A stretch of 6,279 nt of DNA, from assembly GCA_014523525.1 (NCBI GenBank), contig JAATVL010000293.1, forward strand, positions 1-6,279, read 5' to 3'. Position 1 is the stretch's first letter. Each line of letters starts with the position of its first letter. Positions 1 through 5,242 of this stretch are shown piece after piece. This DNA is from Nitrososphaerales archaeon TH703. Its GTDB lineage: Archaea > Thermoproteota > Nitrososphaeria > Nitrososphaerales > Nitrososphaeraceae. The notes below the pieces were generated by a model. The model saw only the letters and a program-made list of their open reading frames with translations, searched no databases and was not told the origin of the DNA. Made by a program: the position numbers and the translations under genes.

Positions 1-8
1 GATCCTCA

Positions 9-329
9 CTAAAATTCTGGTAGATTCCCGATCTTATCACAGGGAATTGAGTTTGAGTCTGTTTTGAGATAATCAGTTCCATGAATTATAACTATTTTAA
101 TATTTGCTCCATAGTCCCAGGTGTTGTTTGGACCAGGTATTATCACCTTGCACATAATTCTACTATATAAGTTTGACACTATATCCTTTCGAGTAACGAG
201 TTTGCCCTCATGAACGCCATCGTCGTCAATAAGGTGCTGAATTGCGCTATCTATGGAGATATGATGCTTGTCATATCTTACTTTTGATATTCCAAGGTAA
301 GGAGTTATGTGAAAAAACCTCCACAACAT
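9..329 (-). CDS. DUF3892 domain protein
   Basis: Function is unknown. The 106-residue product ends in the hallmark of the DUF3892 family: a beta-rich segment with GTDYLKTDSNS at about residues 84-94, then the terminal GNLPEF. The N-terminal part has the matching ISKVRYD start of the domain at about residues 14-20. Family members are small single-domain proteins of roughly this size, so the gene looks complete. The ATG at 329 is the only standard start before the domain apart from a TTG in the next codon, and the frame is closed by a stop a short way upstream. No Shine-Dalgarno sequence precedes it; a GGAGG lies just inside the reading frame at 318-322 (minus sense) but no ATG, GTG or TTG follows at usable spacing. 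No convincing TATA box was found. The family call rests on recall of the C-terminal motif, not on a search. Confidence 0.72.
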   Translation of the reverse strand: MLWRFFHITPYLGISKVRYDKHHISIDSAIQHLIDDDGVHEGKLVTRKDIVSNLYSRIMCKVIIPGPNNTWDYGANIKIVIIHGTDYLKTDSNSIPCDKIGNLPEF

Positions 330-653
330 GGACGGCAGTAATAATGGTTGGCAAGATGTACTATGTATCTATGACATTCATATCGCTTCGACGTAACAGC
401 ATCCAAAATCGTTACTACTATCATGATACCTTCTACAATGTCTAACCCGTTTTTCAATTCTCTAAGCTTTATCCTTAACCGTAGTATTTAAGATCACATT
501 CTAAAATAATAAACGAAAACTCAATTTTATATCGAATAGGTAAATCGAGAACGATAAACAAACAATAAAGCAATAAACAAGTCTGCTGACCCAGTAAGTG
601 AGAATCGGAGTAAATTATAACATTAAGAACTAATATGATCATACCATGTCACT
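330..653. other. Gap without a supportable gene
   Basis: This stretch is AT-rich and stop-rich on both strands. Its only open stretch of note is a 39-codon minus-strand frame (305-424, ATG at 424) that runs into the start of the DUF3892 gene in another frame and has no visible promoter. It carries a CRPCC motif but nothing else family-like. No tRNA, hairpin terminator or repeat was seen. It may be decayed coding DNA like the neighbouring 654-1305 region. Confidence 0.5.
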
Positions 654-960
654 TCAAATTTCCACAATCGTGGCACCAACCATGTTATAACTTGCTATTT
701 GAGTTGCTATATCACTGCACACGGAACAATAATCGCCTGCTTTGCCAACGATAAATCTTTTTTTATATCCCTAGTAATTCTAGGGTCTGAAAGTAGGTTT
801 CGAAAATCTTTGAGTTGCTCTTTAGATATATTTACTGGTCGCAATCTTGGGATTGGTCTATGTTTATTACTATGAGGATTATTTCCGTAAAGGAATCCAT
901 TACTTGTAGCAGTTGAAGAAATAATCAGAAGTATTACTTTACCAATGTTACTGTGACGGT
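654..960 (-). pseudogene. Frameshifted remnant of a small CxxC protein, family not recognised
   Basis: Read on the minus strand, one frame gives a protein-like stretch (LRPVNISKEQLKDFRNLLSD, then PRITRDIKK) that runs to a stop at 707-709. Adding one A to the seven-A run (plus-strand T-run 758-764) shifts it into the next frame, which continues as FIVGKAGDYCSVCSDIATQI and then NMVGATIVEI, ending at the TGA at 654-656. The join makes one coherent polypeptide with a CSVC metal-binding-type motif. No ATG, GTG or TTG lies upstream in frame before a TAG near 973, so the 5' end is also missing or altered. The CxxC recalls zinc-dependent deaminase-like folds, but no HxE partner is visible, so no function is assigned. 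A sequencing error in the homopolymer is an alternative to true decay. The upper boundary is approximate. Confidence 0.45.
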
Positions 961-1003
961 GGAGCTACAACTTATTAAACAAGGACGAGACAAGGAAATA
1001 TTC

Positions 1004-1305
1004 TTACAATAATTGAAGCATTAGATTATTAAGAAATTCGCTAACTGCTTTCATAGTGTCTCTGATTATGTTTTCTTTTGTGACAACTGTGATATTGATT
1101 GGAATTCCAATAACATATTTTATACTTTCTCAAGACCCTCTTTGTGGATCCAATAGTAGGATACTCTGTCAGCGCCTATCCAGTACATTTCAGTACCAGA
1201 ATCAATGACTATTTCCTTTGTACCGTCCTCAAACCTCACGTTATGGTTGTGTAGTTAAATCTTTTCACCTGTATCCAGTCGGATTATCAAGAGTGATACA
1301 CTCAT
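1004..1305 (-). pseudogene. Small gene with internal stop and probable frameshift
   Basis: From the ATG at 1305 (minus) the frame reads MSVSLLIIRLDTGEKI, meets a TAA at codon 17, and then continues in the same frame with LHNHNVRFEDGTKEIVIDS and MYWIGADRVSYYWIHKEGL to a stop at 1120-1122. The continuity across the TAA suggests a nonsense change, for example CAA to TAA. Inserting one base near 1128 joins the end to a second frame, ESIKYVIGIPINITVVTKEN then RDTMKAVSEFLNNL, ending at 1004-1006, for about 100 codons in all. A weak TATA-like CAAATATC (1326-1333 on the plus strand) lies about 25 nt before the ATG. The family is not recognised. The downstream segment could instead be a separate remnant, and the first 61 codons are the better supported part. 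Confidence 0.42.
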
Positions 1306-1380
1306 AGATAAAAACAGGTCGGCAGGATATTTGACAACATTTGTTAATGGATGTTTCTGAAACGATAAATATTTTGTGTA

Positions 1381-1388
1381 CATATAAT
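1381..1388 (+). promoter_or_regulatory. TATA box for the acetolactate synthase-like gene
   Basis: The octamer CATATAAT predicts transcription starting near 1410, which gives a short leader of roughly 23 nt before the ATG at 1434. The same octamer recurs at 4686-4693 before another gene. A second AT-rich candidate (GATAAATATT, 1364-1373) lies further upstream. Confidence 0.4.
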
Positions 1389-1433
1389 AGAATGCGGCTC
1401 ATAATACAGTGAGTCAAGAAGATTGAGATTGTG

Positions 1434-3116
1434 ATGAAGGCATCAGACCTGTTTATAAGATGTTTGGAAGCTGAAGGTGTTGAATACATTTTCGGCATAC
1501 CAGGGGAAGAAACTAGTGACTTGATCATGTCTTTGTTAGATTCAAAAATCAAATTTGTTTTAGTAAGGCATGAACAAGCGGCTGCTTTTATGGCTGATAT
1601 GTACGGCAGGCTAACACAAAAGGTTGGAGTGTGTCTTTCTACATTGGGACCGGGTGCAACAAATCTTACAACGGGAGTGGCCAATGCGAATATGGACAGA
1701 TCTCCAATATTAGTAATAACGGGACAGACGGACACCGATTTCTTGCATAAAGAGTCTCATCAGAATATGGATGCTGTAGCTATGTTCAAACCGATAACAA
1801 AATGGAGGTGGTCTATACGTAACGCTGATAGTATTCCCGAGATTGTTAGCAGAGCATTTAAGATCGCATTGGAAGAGAAAGCTGGCGCTGTGCATCTTGA
1901 ACTTCCTCAAGATATAGCAAAGATGGAATCGGACATAAAACCAATAAAGACTCAACAAGTATTTAGATCAAGACCAAACGAAGAGCTGATAGAAAAAGCA
2001 GCTAATCTAATACTAGAGTCAAAAACGCCCATACTCTTGGTTGGAAATGGATGTATAAGAGGTAGACCAACTTTGTATGTCAGAAAATTTGTAGAGAAAA
2101 CAGGAATATGTTCTATGAATACATTTATGGCCAAAGGAGTTATATCAGACAAGTCGGATCGACATCTTCATTCAATAGGAATAAGAGAAGCAGATCATGC
2201 CTCAATTGCCATGAGAGAAGCTGATTTGGTAATCGCAATAGGATATGATCTTGTTGAGTACAGTCCTAAACATTGGAATGGCAGTTTGGATAAAAAAATT
2301 ATTCATATTGATTTTACACCCGCTGAGTCTGACACATACTATCCTCCAACAATAGAGATCGCCGCAGATATTGAATATACTATGTATGCTATCTTAGAGG
2401 AATTAGAGAGGATAAGGAAACAAGACGAGACAGAAGAAGAAAAACAAAGACAATATAGAATTCCACATTCTGATCCCCCAGAATTATTTAAAACAATCAA
2501 AAGAGAGATAGTTTGGAGATTAGAAAGGTACAAGAATGACTTTTCGTATCCAATAAAACCTGAAAAATTAGTGCTCGACGTAAGAGATGCCCTTGATGAA
2601 AGTGATATCGTTATATCCGATGTTGGGGTACATAAACTTTGGATAGCAAAAATATACAATACCTACACTCCAAACACATGCATAGTTCCCAATGGTTTTT
2701 GTTCAATGGGATTTGCACTACCGGCAGCAATAGCTGCACAACTTGTAGATCCCAGTCACAAAATTGTTGCAATGTGTGGTGACGGTGGATTTCTGATGAA
2801 TGTTCAAGAAATAGAAACTGCAGTAAGATTACGTTTACCTATAATAGTGATTGTTTGGTGTGATTATGATTATGGGATGATATCTCTGAAACAAATATAT
2901 GAATTTGGCAGGAGTGCATTTACCAAATTCAATAATCCTAATTTTGTTAAACTTGCGGAAAGTTTTGGAGCAACAGGATACAATGTTAGATCCACTGAAG
3001 AATTCTCTAAGGTACTAGAAAAGGCAAAAGTGTCGAAATCGAGTCCGGTCATAATATCTATTGATGTAGACTATTCTAGAAATCGTCTATTGCTTGATGA
3101 CAGCTTTGTGGTATAG
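1434..3116 (+). CDS. Acetolactate synthase-like ThDP-dependent enzyme, large (catalytic) subunit
   Basis: A 560-residue thiamine-diphosphate enzyme of the acetohydroxyacid synthase group, expected to decarboxylate pyruvate and join it to a second 2-oxoacid in the cytosol. Three domains are visible. The PYR domain has FGIPGEE (20-26), the catalytic Glu47 in VRHEQAA, and LGPGATNL (71-78). The middle domain runs from about 185 to 325 (ADLVIAIGY, 263-271). The PP domain has GDGGFL (449-454), where Asp450 and Asp477 (WCDYDYGM) fit the Mg-ThDP ligands. The WxD pattern and the motif HQNMDAVAMFKPITKW (109-124) resemble catabolic AlsS/BudB more than FAD-dependent IlvB. No regulatory small subunit and no acetolactate decarboxylase is adjacent. 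GTG at 1431 directly precedes the chosen ATG and is a possible alternative start. Substrate could differ (other 2-oxoacid or acyl-CoA-type ThDP enzymes). Confidence 0.9.
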   Translation: MKASDLFIRCLEAEGVEYIFGIPGEETSDLIMSLLDSKIKFVLVRHEQAAAFMADMYGRLTQKVGVCLSTLGPGATNLTTGVANANMDRSPILVITGQTDTDFLHKESHQNMDAVAMFKPITKWRWSIRNADSIPEIVSRAFKIALEEKAGAVHLELPQDIAKMESDIKPIKTQQVFRSRPNEELIEKAANLILESKTPILLVGNGCIRGRPTLYVRKFVEKTGICSMNTFMAKGVISDKSDRHLHSIGIREADHASIAMREADLVIAIGYDLVEYSPKHWNGSLDKKIIHIDFTPAESDTYYPPTIEIAADIEYTMYAILEELERIRKQDETEEEKQRQYRIPHSDPPELFKTIKREIVWRLERYKNDFSYPIKPEKLVLDVRDALDESDIVISDVGVHKLWIAKIYNTYTPNTCIVPNGFCSMGFALPAAIAAQLVDPSHKIVAMCGDGGFLMNVQEIETAVRLRLPIIVIVWCDYDYGMISLKQIYEFGRSAFTKFNNPNFVKLAESFGATGYNVRSTEEFSKVLEKAKVSKSSPVIISIDVDYSRNRLLLDDSFVV

Positions 3117-3165
3117 CTACTCAAATTCTTATTAAACAGATAATATCAGTATTAGACGATTTCTA
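3077..3165. repeat. 13-bp perfect inverted repeat around the synthase stop codon
   Basis: TAGAAATCGTCTA at 3077-3089 is the exact reverse complement of TAGACGATTTCTA at 3153-3165. After one mismatch, pairing continues inward for a few bases (3091-3094 with 3148-3151, including a G-U). The first arm lies in the last codons of the synthase gene and the 63-nt loop contains its TAG at 3114-3116. In mRNA it could form a 3' stabilising or processing hairpin. No T-run follows, so it is not a classic terminator. Confidence 0.55.
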
Positions 3166-3358
3166 CGCATCTAGAGAGAATTACTCAAAAGCTCACCCTA
3201 CACTGAAGTATGATAGAGATGAATGAATAACAATTTATTCAAGGTGCATAAGTGTATTCCATGCCGCATTACTTTACCTAATGTTTTGAACTTCTCAAAT
3301 ACCCTCAGATTGTTGGTGGACTAATTTAGAAAAAGGATTCAAAAGAATGGACATTTGA
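3119..3358 (+). pseudogene. Twice-frameshifted remnant of a small Cys-containing protein
   Basis: Three protein-like segments follow each other in two frames. The first (QIISVLDDFYASRENYSKAH then TLKYDRDE) stops at 3224-3226. A one-base insertion there joins it to NNNLFKVHKCIPCRITLPN, which in turn stops at 3322-3324. A compensating one-base deletion near 3300-3312 restores the first frame as SDCWWTNLEKGFKRMDI, ending at the TGA at 3356-3358. The product would have a CIPC motif and a later DCWW Cys, perhaps a small zinc-binding fold. No start codon is visible, and the open frame begins inside the end of the synthase gene. The family is not recognised. The middle segment alone can be read as a 33-aa ORF from the ATG at 3223. 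Confidence 0.38.
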
Positions 3359-3403
3359 CCTAGCTTGAATTCAATTCCCGATGATATTATTCTGGCAAAA
3401 TAA

Positions 3404-3410
3404 TTAAATA
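3404..3410 (+). promoter_or_regulatory. TATA box of hsp20, leaderless geometry
   Basis: TTAAATA is centred 27 nt upstream of the A of the Hsp20 ATG at 3434. Archaeal transcription starts about 26-27 nt after the box centre, which puts the start on or within a base or two of the ATG. The absence of any Shine-Dalgarno sequence fits a leaderless mRNA. Confidence 0.6.
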
Positions 3411-3433
3411 CTTTCTTCCTCATATTTTTAATA

Positions 3434-4072
3434 ATGAGTATTTGGGGAATTGAACCATCTGATTGGTTTACTAGGTTCATGAGAAATCGTTGGAGAGCAC
3501 CATTTCCTGAAAAAGACTTCGGGGAATTTGATGATATGAGAAAAGAAATGGAGAGAATATTTGAAGAACAATTCCAAGAAATTCAATCGTCAGCTCCAAA
3601 GGAACTGGTCAGAGAATACGAAACGCCAGAAGGTGGCAAAGTAAAGGAGATTGGACCACTTGTCTACGGTTACTCTGTAACCATAGGACCTGATGGTAGA
3701 CCAAATATCAAGGAGTTTGGAAATGTTAAACCTCCTGGTAGAACGGGGATAGGTACCGGCGGTAGAACCAGAAAAGCGGAATTAATAGCTGAAAGAGAAC
3801 CTCTAGCCGATATAGTTTCGACCGATAAGGAAACTAAAGTCGTAGTCGAATTACCAGGCATAACCAAGGAGGATATCAAAATAAATGCATATGATGGTTC
3901 TGCTGAAATTATTGCTGGAAAGGGTAATAGAAAATACAAACGTGTGGTTGAGCTACCTCCTGATGTAGATATAGAGACAGCAAGATCTACATTTAACAGT
4001 GGTCTTCTAGAAATAACTTTTGACAAGAAGAAAAAGCCTGAGAGAAAAGGTAAGGAAATCAAGATAGAGTAG
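3434..4072 (+). CDS. hsp20: Hsp20/alpha-crystallin family small heat shock protein
   Basis: An ATP-independent holdase chaperone that binds unfolding proteins in the cytoplasm and assembles as large oligomers. The 212-residue product has an N-terminal acidic, partly helical region (about 1-60), a linker containing VYGYSVTIGPDGRP (77-90) and a Gly/Arg-rich stretch (101-113). The C-terminal alpha-crystallin domain spans about 123-196, with VVVELPGITKEDIKI (136-150) and the conserved ending ARSTFNSGLLEITF (183-196), the family's A-x-x-x-n-G-x-L motif. The tail has the I-x-I oligomerisation motif as IKI (209-211). It is longer than the minimal 140-160-residue sHSPs, as is common for archaeal members carrying the YGYSVTIGPDG segment. 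It has its own promoter, so it is probably a single-gene unit; no heat-shock regulator site was identified. Confidence 0.93.
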   Translation: MSIWGIEPSDWFTRFMRNRWRAPFPEKDFGEFDDMRKEMERIFEEQFQEIQSSAPKELVREYETPEGGKVKEIGPLVYGYSVTIGPDGRPNIKEFGNVKPPGRTGIGTGGRTRKAELIAEREPLADIVSTDKETKVVVELPGITKEDIKINAYDGSAEIIAGKGNRKYKRVVELPPDVDIETARSTFNSGLLEITFDKKKKPERKGKEIKIE

Positions 4073-4170
4073 AATTGTAGTTTAGCAGTCGAAATAATAA
4101 GACAAAAGCCCTTCTCTCCTAAAATAACATCACGATATTGCAGATAGTATAGGCAACTTGCAGGGCTGAA

Positions 4171-4182
4171 AATTTAATTAAA
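4171..4182 (+). promoter_or_regulatory. Possible TATA element before the NTF2-like fragment
   Basis: AATTTAATTAAA is the best TATA-like sequence between hsp20 and the next open frame. It would start transcription near 4203, giving a leader of about 15 nt to the ATG at 4219. In such AT-rich DNA this is weak evidence. The interval 4073-4170 shows nothing else firm beyond a pyrimidine stretch at 4109-4119. Confidence 0.25.
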
Positions 4183-4218
4183 GTCCTATGCAGCACCTTA
4201 TTCCAAACATATTATAGC

Positions 4219-4482
4219 ATGAGTAATATTGATTTATTGTATAAAGAATTTTTTATCACAAATGTAAAGGTAAAAGCATTTGAAAAGATGGCAATTGTTG
4301 TTTGTTTAGAAAATATTGATTCTGATATAGAGAACAAAAATATTGTTCGAACGGGTGTCATAGCTACAAATATCTTTGAAAAACAAAATGTCAACAACAA
4401 CAAATACAATAATGAGTGGCTAATGGTACATCACCATGGTTCTTCAGTAGCAAATTATATGCCTCCTAACGTTTTTGTCTAA
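4219..4482 (+). CDS. NTF2/SnoaL-like domain protein, N-terminally truncated
   Basis: The 87-residue product reads as the second half of a SnoaL/NTF2-like cone fold. FFITNVKVKAFEKMAIVVCL (11-30) matches the strand pair usually written as F-x-hydrophobic-T-D-V, then G-x-x-A-W-V. VIATNIFEKQN (47-57) and EWLMVHHHGSSV (66-77) match the two final strands, the latter being the very typical W-x-hydrophobic-V-H-H-H-x-S ending. Complete members are about 120-140 residues, so the N-terminal helices and first strands, some 40-55 residues, are absent. The frame is open back to a TAG at 4150 but that extension contains no clear family motif. It could be a pseudogene relic or a reduced, still expressed protein. 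Members of this fold range from enzymes to ligand binders, so no specific function is claimed. Confidence 0.6.
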   Translation: MSNIDLLYKEFFITNVKVKAFEKMAIVVCLENIDSDIENKNIVRTGVIATNIFEKQNVNNNKYNNEWLMVHHHGSSVANYMPPNVFV

Positions 4483-4593
4483 TGGTCGATAAGGCTATAA
4501 TTTTCCTATTAGTGGCAAATTGAGAAAACTTTAAAGCTTAGCAGTTCATACCTATATCAGAATCCTAATTTTAGACCGATAGCGTCGTGGGTA

Positions 4594-4693
4594 CCGACGG
4601 GCCCGTAATAAAATTAGTTCTCTAATTGGATTCTAGCATCATAAGAAAATGACTAATGAGCAAAGGCATCAATAAGAAAACCTTTCATATAAT
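4594..4693 (+). repeat. Leader element, copy 1
   Basis: This diverged direct repeat matches 5140-5218. Shared blocks in the same order are CCGACGGGCC (4594-4603), AATTAGTTCT (4612-4621), GGATTCT (4628-4634), AATGAG (4655-4660) and GCATCAA (4666-4672), followed by a TATA box. Over the first 41 bases the copies differ in length by only one base. This copy also has a small hairpin (AATTAG TTCT CTAATT, 4612-4627) and the palindrome ACGGGCCCGT (4597-4606). It lies just before the 50-aa Cys-motif gene. Confidence 0.6.
4686..4693 (+). promoter_or_regulatory. TATA box of the 50-aa Cys-motif gene, leaderless geometry
   Basis: CATATAAT is centred about 27 nt before the A of the ATG at 4717, predicting transcription from the start codon itself. 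It forms the downstream end of leader element copy 1. Confidence 0.55.
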
Positions 4694-4716
4694 CAAGCCA
4701 TGAAAAGATCATAAAC

Positions 4717-4869
4717 ATGTCAAATGATAAAGAAATTGGTAAAATAGGACAGTGTAGTAGGTGTAGAAGAAAAAAATTATATTTTATGAATCCACGAGTG
4801 AATTACGTCCAGACCATATTAGATATTTGTGTAAGTAACGCTATGAAGAGAGGTGTTTTTGCGATATAA
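4717..4869 (+). CDS. Small CxxC protein, 50 aa, family not recognised
   Basis: Product of unknown function beginning MSNDKEIGKIGQCSRCRRKK. A CSRC knuckle (Cys13, Cys16) followed by basic residues, and a later Cys38 in LDICVSN, suggest a small metal-binding domain. The position where a fourth Cys would complete a second CxxC is Asn41, so the zinc site may be incomplete or need another ligand. The case for a real gene is the well-placed TATA box 27 nt upstream (leaderless start), the ATG as the only sensible start, and a T-rich tract immediately after the stop, as in archaeal oligo-T terminators. It lies 123 nt after the beginning of leader element copy 1, mirroring the 45-aa gene at 5243. It faces the minus-strand basic-protein gene with 21 bp between the stop codons. 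Confidence 0.6.
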   Translation: MSNDKEIGKIGQCSRCRRKKLYFMNPRVNYVQTILDICVSNAMKRGVFAI

Positions 4870-4891
4870 GTTTTTAGACTTTTAGATTTTT
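4870..4891 (+). terminator. Oligo-T tract after the 50-aa Cys-motif gene
   Basis: Three T-runs (4871-4875, 4880-4883, 4887-4891) begin one base after the TAA of the plus-strand gene. Archaeal RNA polymerase terminates readily at such tracts without a hairpin. On the minus strand the tract is A-rich and would not terminate the converging transcript, so the minus-strand mRNA may run antisense into the 50-aa gene. Confidence 0.45.
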
Positions 4892-4998
4892 CACGCCCTC
4901 GGTTTTGTTCGCTTTCGCCTCCTGATTTTAGCGTATTTTTTGCTTTCTGCTCTCCTTGCACTGTAAGCATGGGTTCTCTTCTCGTTTATCTTGCGCAT
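4891..4998 (-). CDS. Arg/Lys-rich 35-aa basic protein
   Basis: Product of unknown function; 16 of 35 residues are Arg or Lys (MRKINEKRTHAYSARRAESK, then a tail rich in RRRKR and KPRA). This composition fits a nucleic-acid or ribosome-binding peptide. It does not match the ribosomal proteins eL39 or eL41 as remembered. Evidence that it is real: an ATG start, a strong TATA box (TTTATATT) about 29 nt upstream on the same strand, giving a near-leaderless mRNA, and a local rise in G+C relative to the surrounding intergenic DNA. It converges on the 50-aa gene, with 21 bp between stops. The overlapping plus-strand frame 4969-5157 is less convincing. The alternative is chance: short Arg-rich frames can occur by accident. 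Confidence 0.55.
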   Translation of the reverse strand: MRKINEKRTHAYSARRAESKKYAKIRRRKRTKPRA

Positions 4999-5023
4999 TC
5001 GTGTTATGAAACTGTAGTCGACA

Positions 5024-5031
5024 AATATAAA
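5024..5031 (-). promoter_or_regulatory. TATA box of the 35-aa basic protein gene
   Basis: TTTATATT on the minus strand is centred about 29 nt before the ATG at 4998. The predicted transcript starts within a few bases of the start codon. The box is close to the archaeal consensus and is the best-looking one in the window. Confidence 0.5.
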
Positions 5032-5139
5032 GAGAATGTAAACACATATTCAAGGATGTCGAAATATTTCAAGTGGACTTTTAACACAAATCTAAATTGT
5101 AAAATGGATAATGGATCCGAATTGTTAACAATCCCGATC

Positions 5140-5218
5140 CCGACGGGCCAGCGATAAATTAGTTCTTTTATGGGATTCTGGATGATAAATGAGGAGCATC
5201 AACAAATAGCTTTATACT
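5140..5218 (+). repeat. Leader element, copy 2
   Basis: This is the second copy of the element at 4594-4693. It has CCGACGGGCC (5140-5149), AATTAGTTCT (5157-5166), GGATTCT (5173-5179), AATGAG (5188-5193) and GCATCAA (5196-5202), and ends in the TATA box of the 45-aa gene. Compared with copy 1 it is shorter mainly between GGATTCT and the TATA box. A weak hairpin (ATAAA and TTTAT, 5154-5171) lies at the position of the copy 1 hairpin. Confidence 0.6.
5211..5218 (+). promoter_or_regulatory. TATA box of the 45-aa zinc-finger-like gene
   Basis: TTTATACT is centred about 28 nt before the ATG at 5243, again a leaderless arrangement, and it is the downstream end of leader element copy 2. Confidence 0.5.
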
Positions 5219-5242
5219 GACGAATGTTTATCTTTTACTTAA

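Noticed and set aside
305..424. 39-codon minus-strand frame with CRPCC
   Set aside because: It has no promoter, overlaps the DUF3892 start in another frame, and shows no recognisable pattern beyond the Cys residues.
242..445. 67-codon plus-strand open frame
   Set aside because: It is antisense to the start of the DUF3892 gene and has low-complexity, non-protein-like composition.
1265..1735. 156-codon minus-strand open frame
   Set aside because: It is a shadow of the acetolactate synthase-like gene and its upstream DNA; the plus-strand frame has clear catalytic motifs.
3295..3480. 61-codon minus-strand open frame
   Set aside because: It covers the Hsp20 promoter and start on the opposite strand and has no family features.
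3670..4062. 130-codon minus-strand open frame
   Set aside because: It is a shadow opposite the Hsp20 alpha-crystallin domain.
4590..4606. tRNA-like or attachment-site core around GGTACC and ACGGGCCCGT
   Set aside because: No cloverleaf or T-arm sequence is present, and no integrase or tRNA gene is in the window.
4969..5157. 62-codon plus-strand open frame (MGSLLVYLAHSC... ending IPTGQR)
   Set aside because: It overlaps the 5' end and promoter of the better supported minus-strand 35-aa gene, has no TATA box at a useful distance and no family-like motif. Its tail falls in leader copy 2.
5176..5220. Possible C/D box small RNA in leader copy 2 (ATGATAA and CTGA)
   Set aside because: The C box departs from RTGATGA, there is no D'/C' pair, and the equivalent positions are not kept in copy 1.
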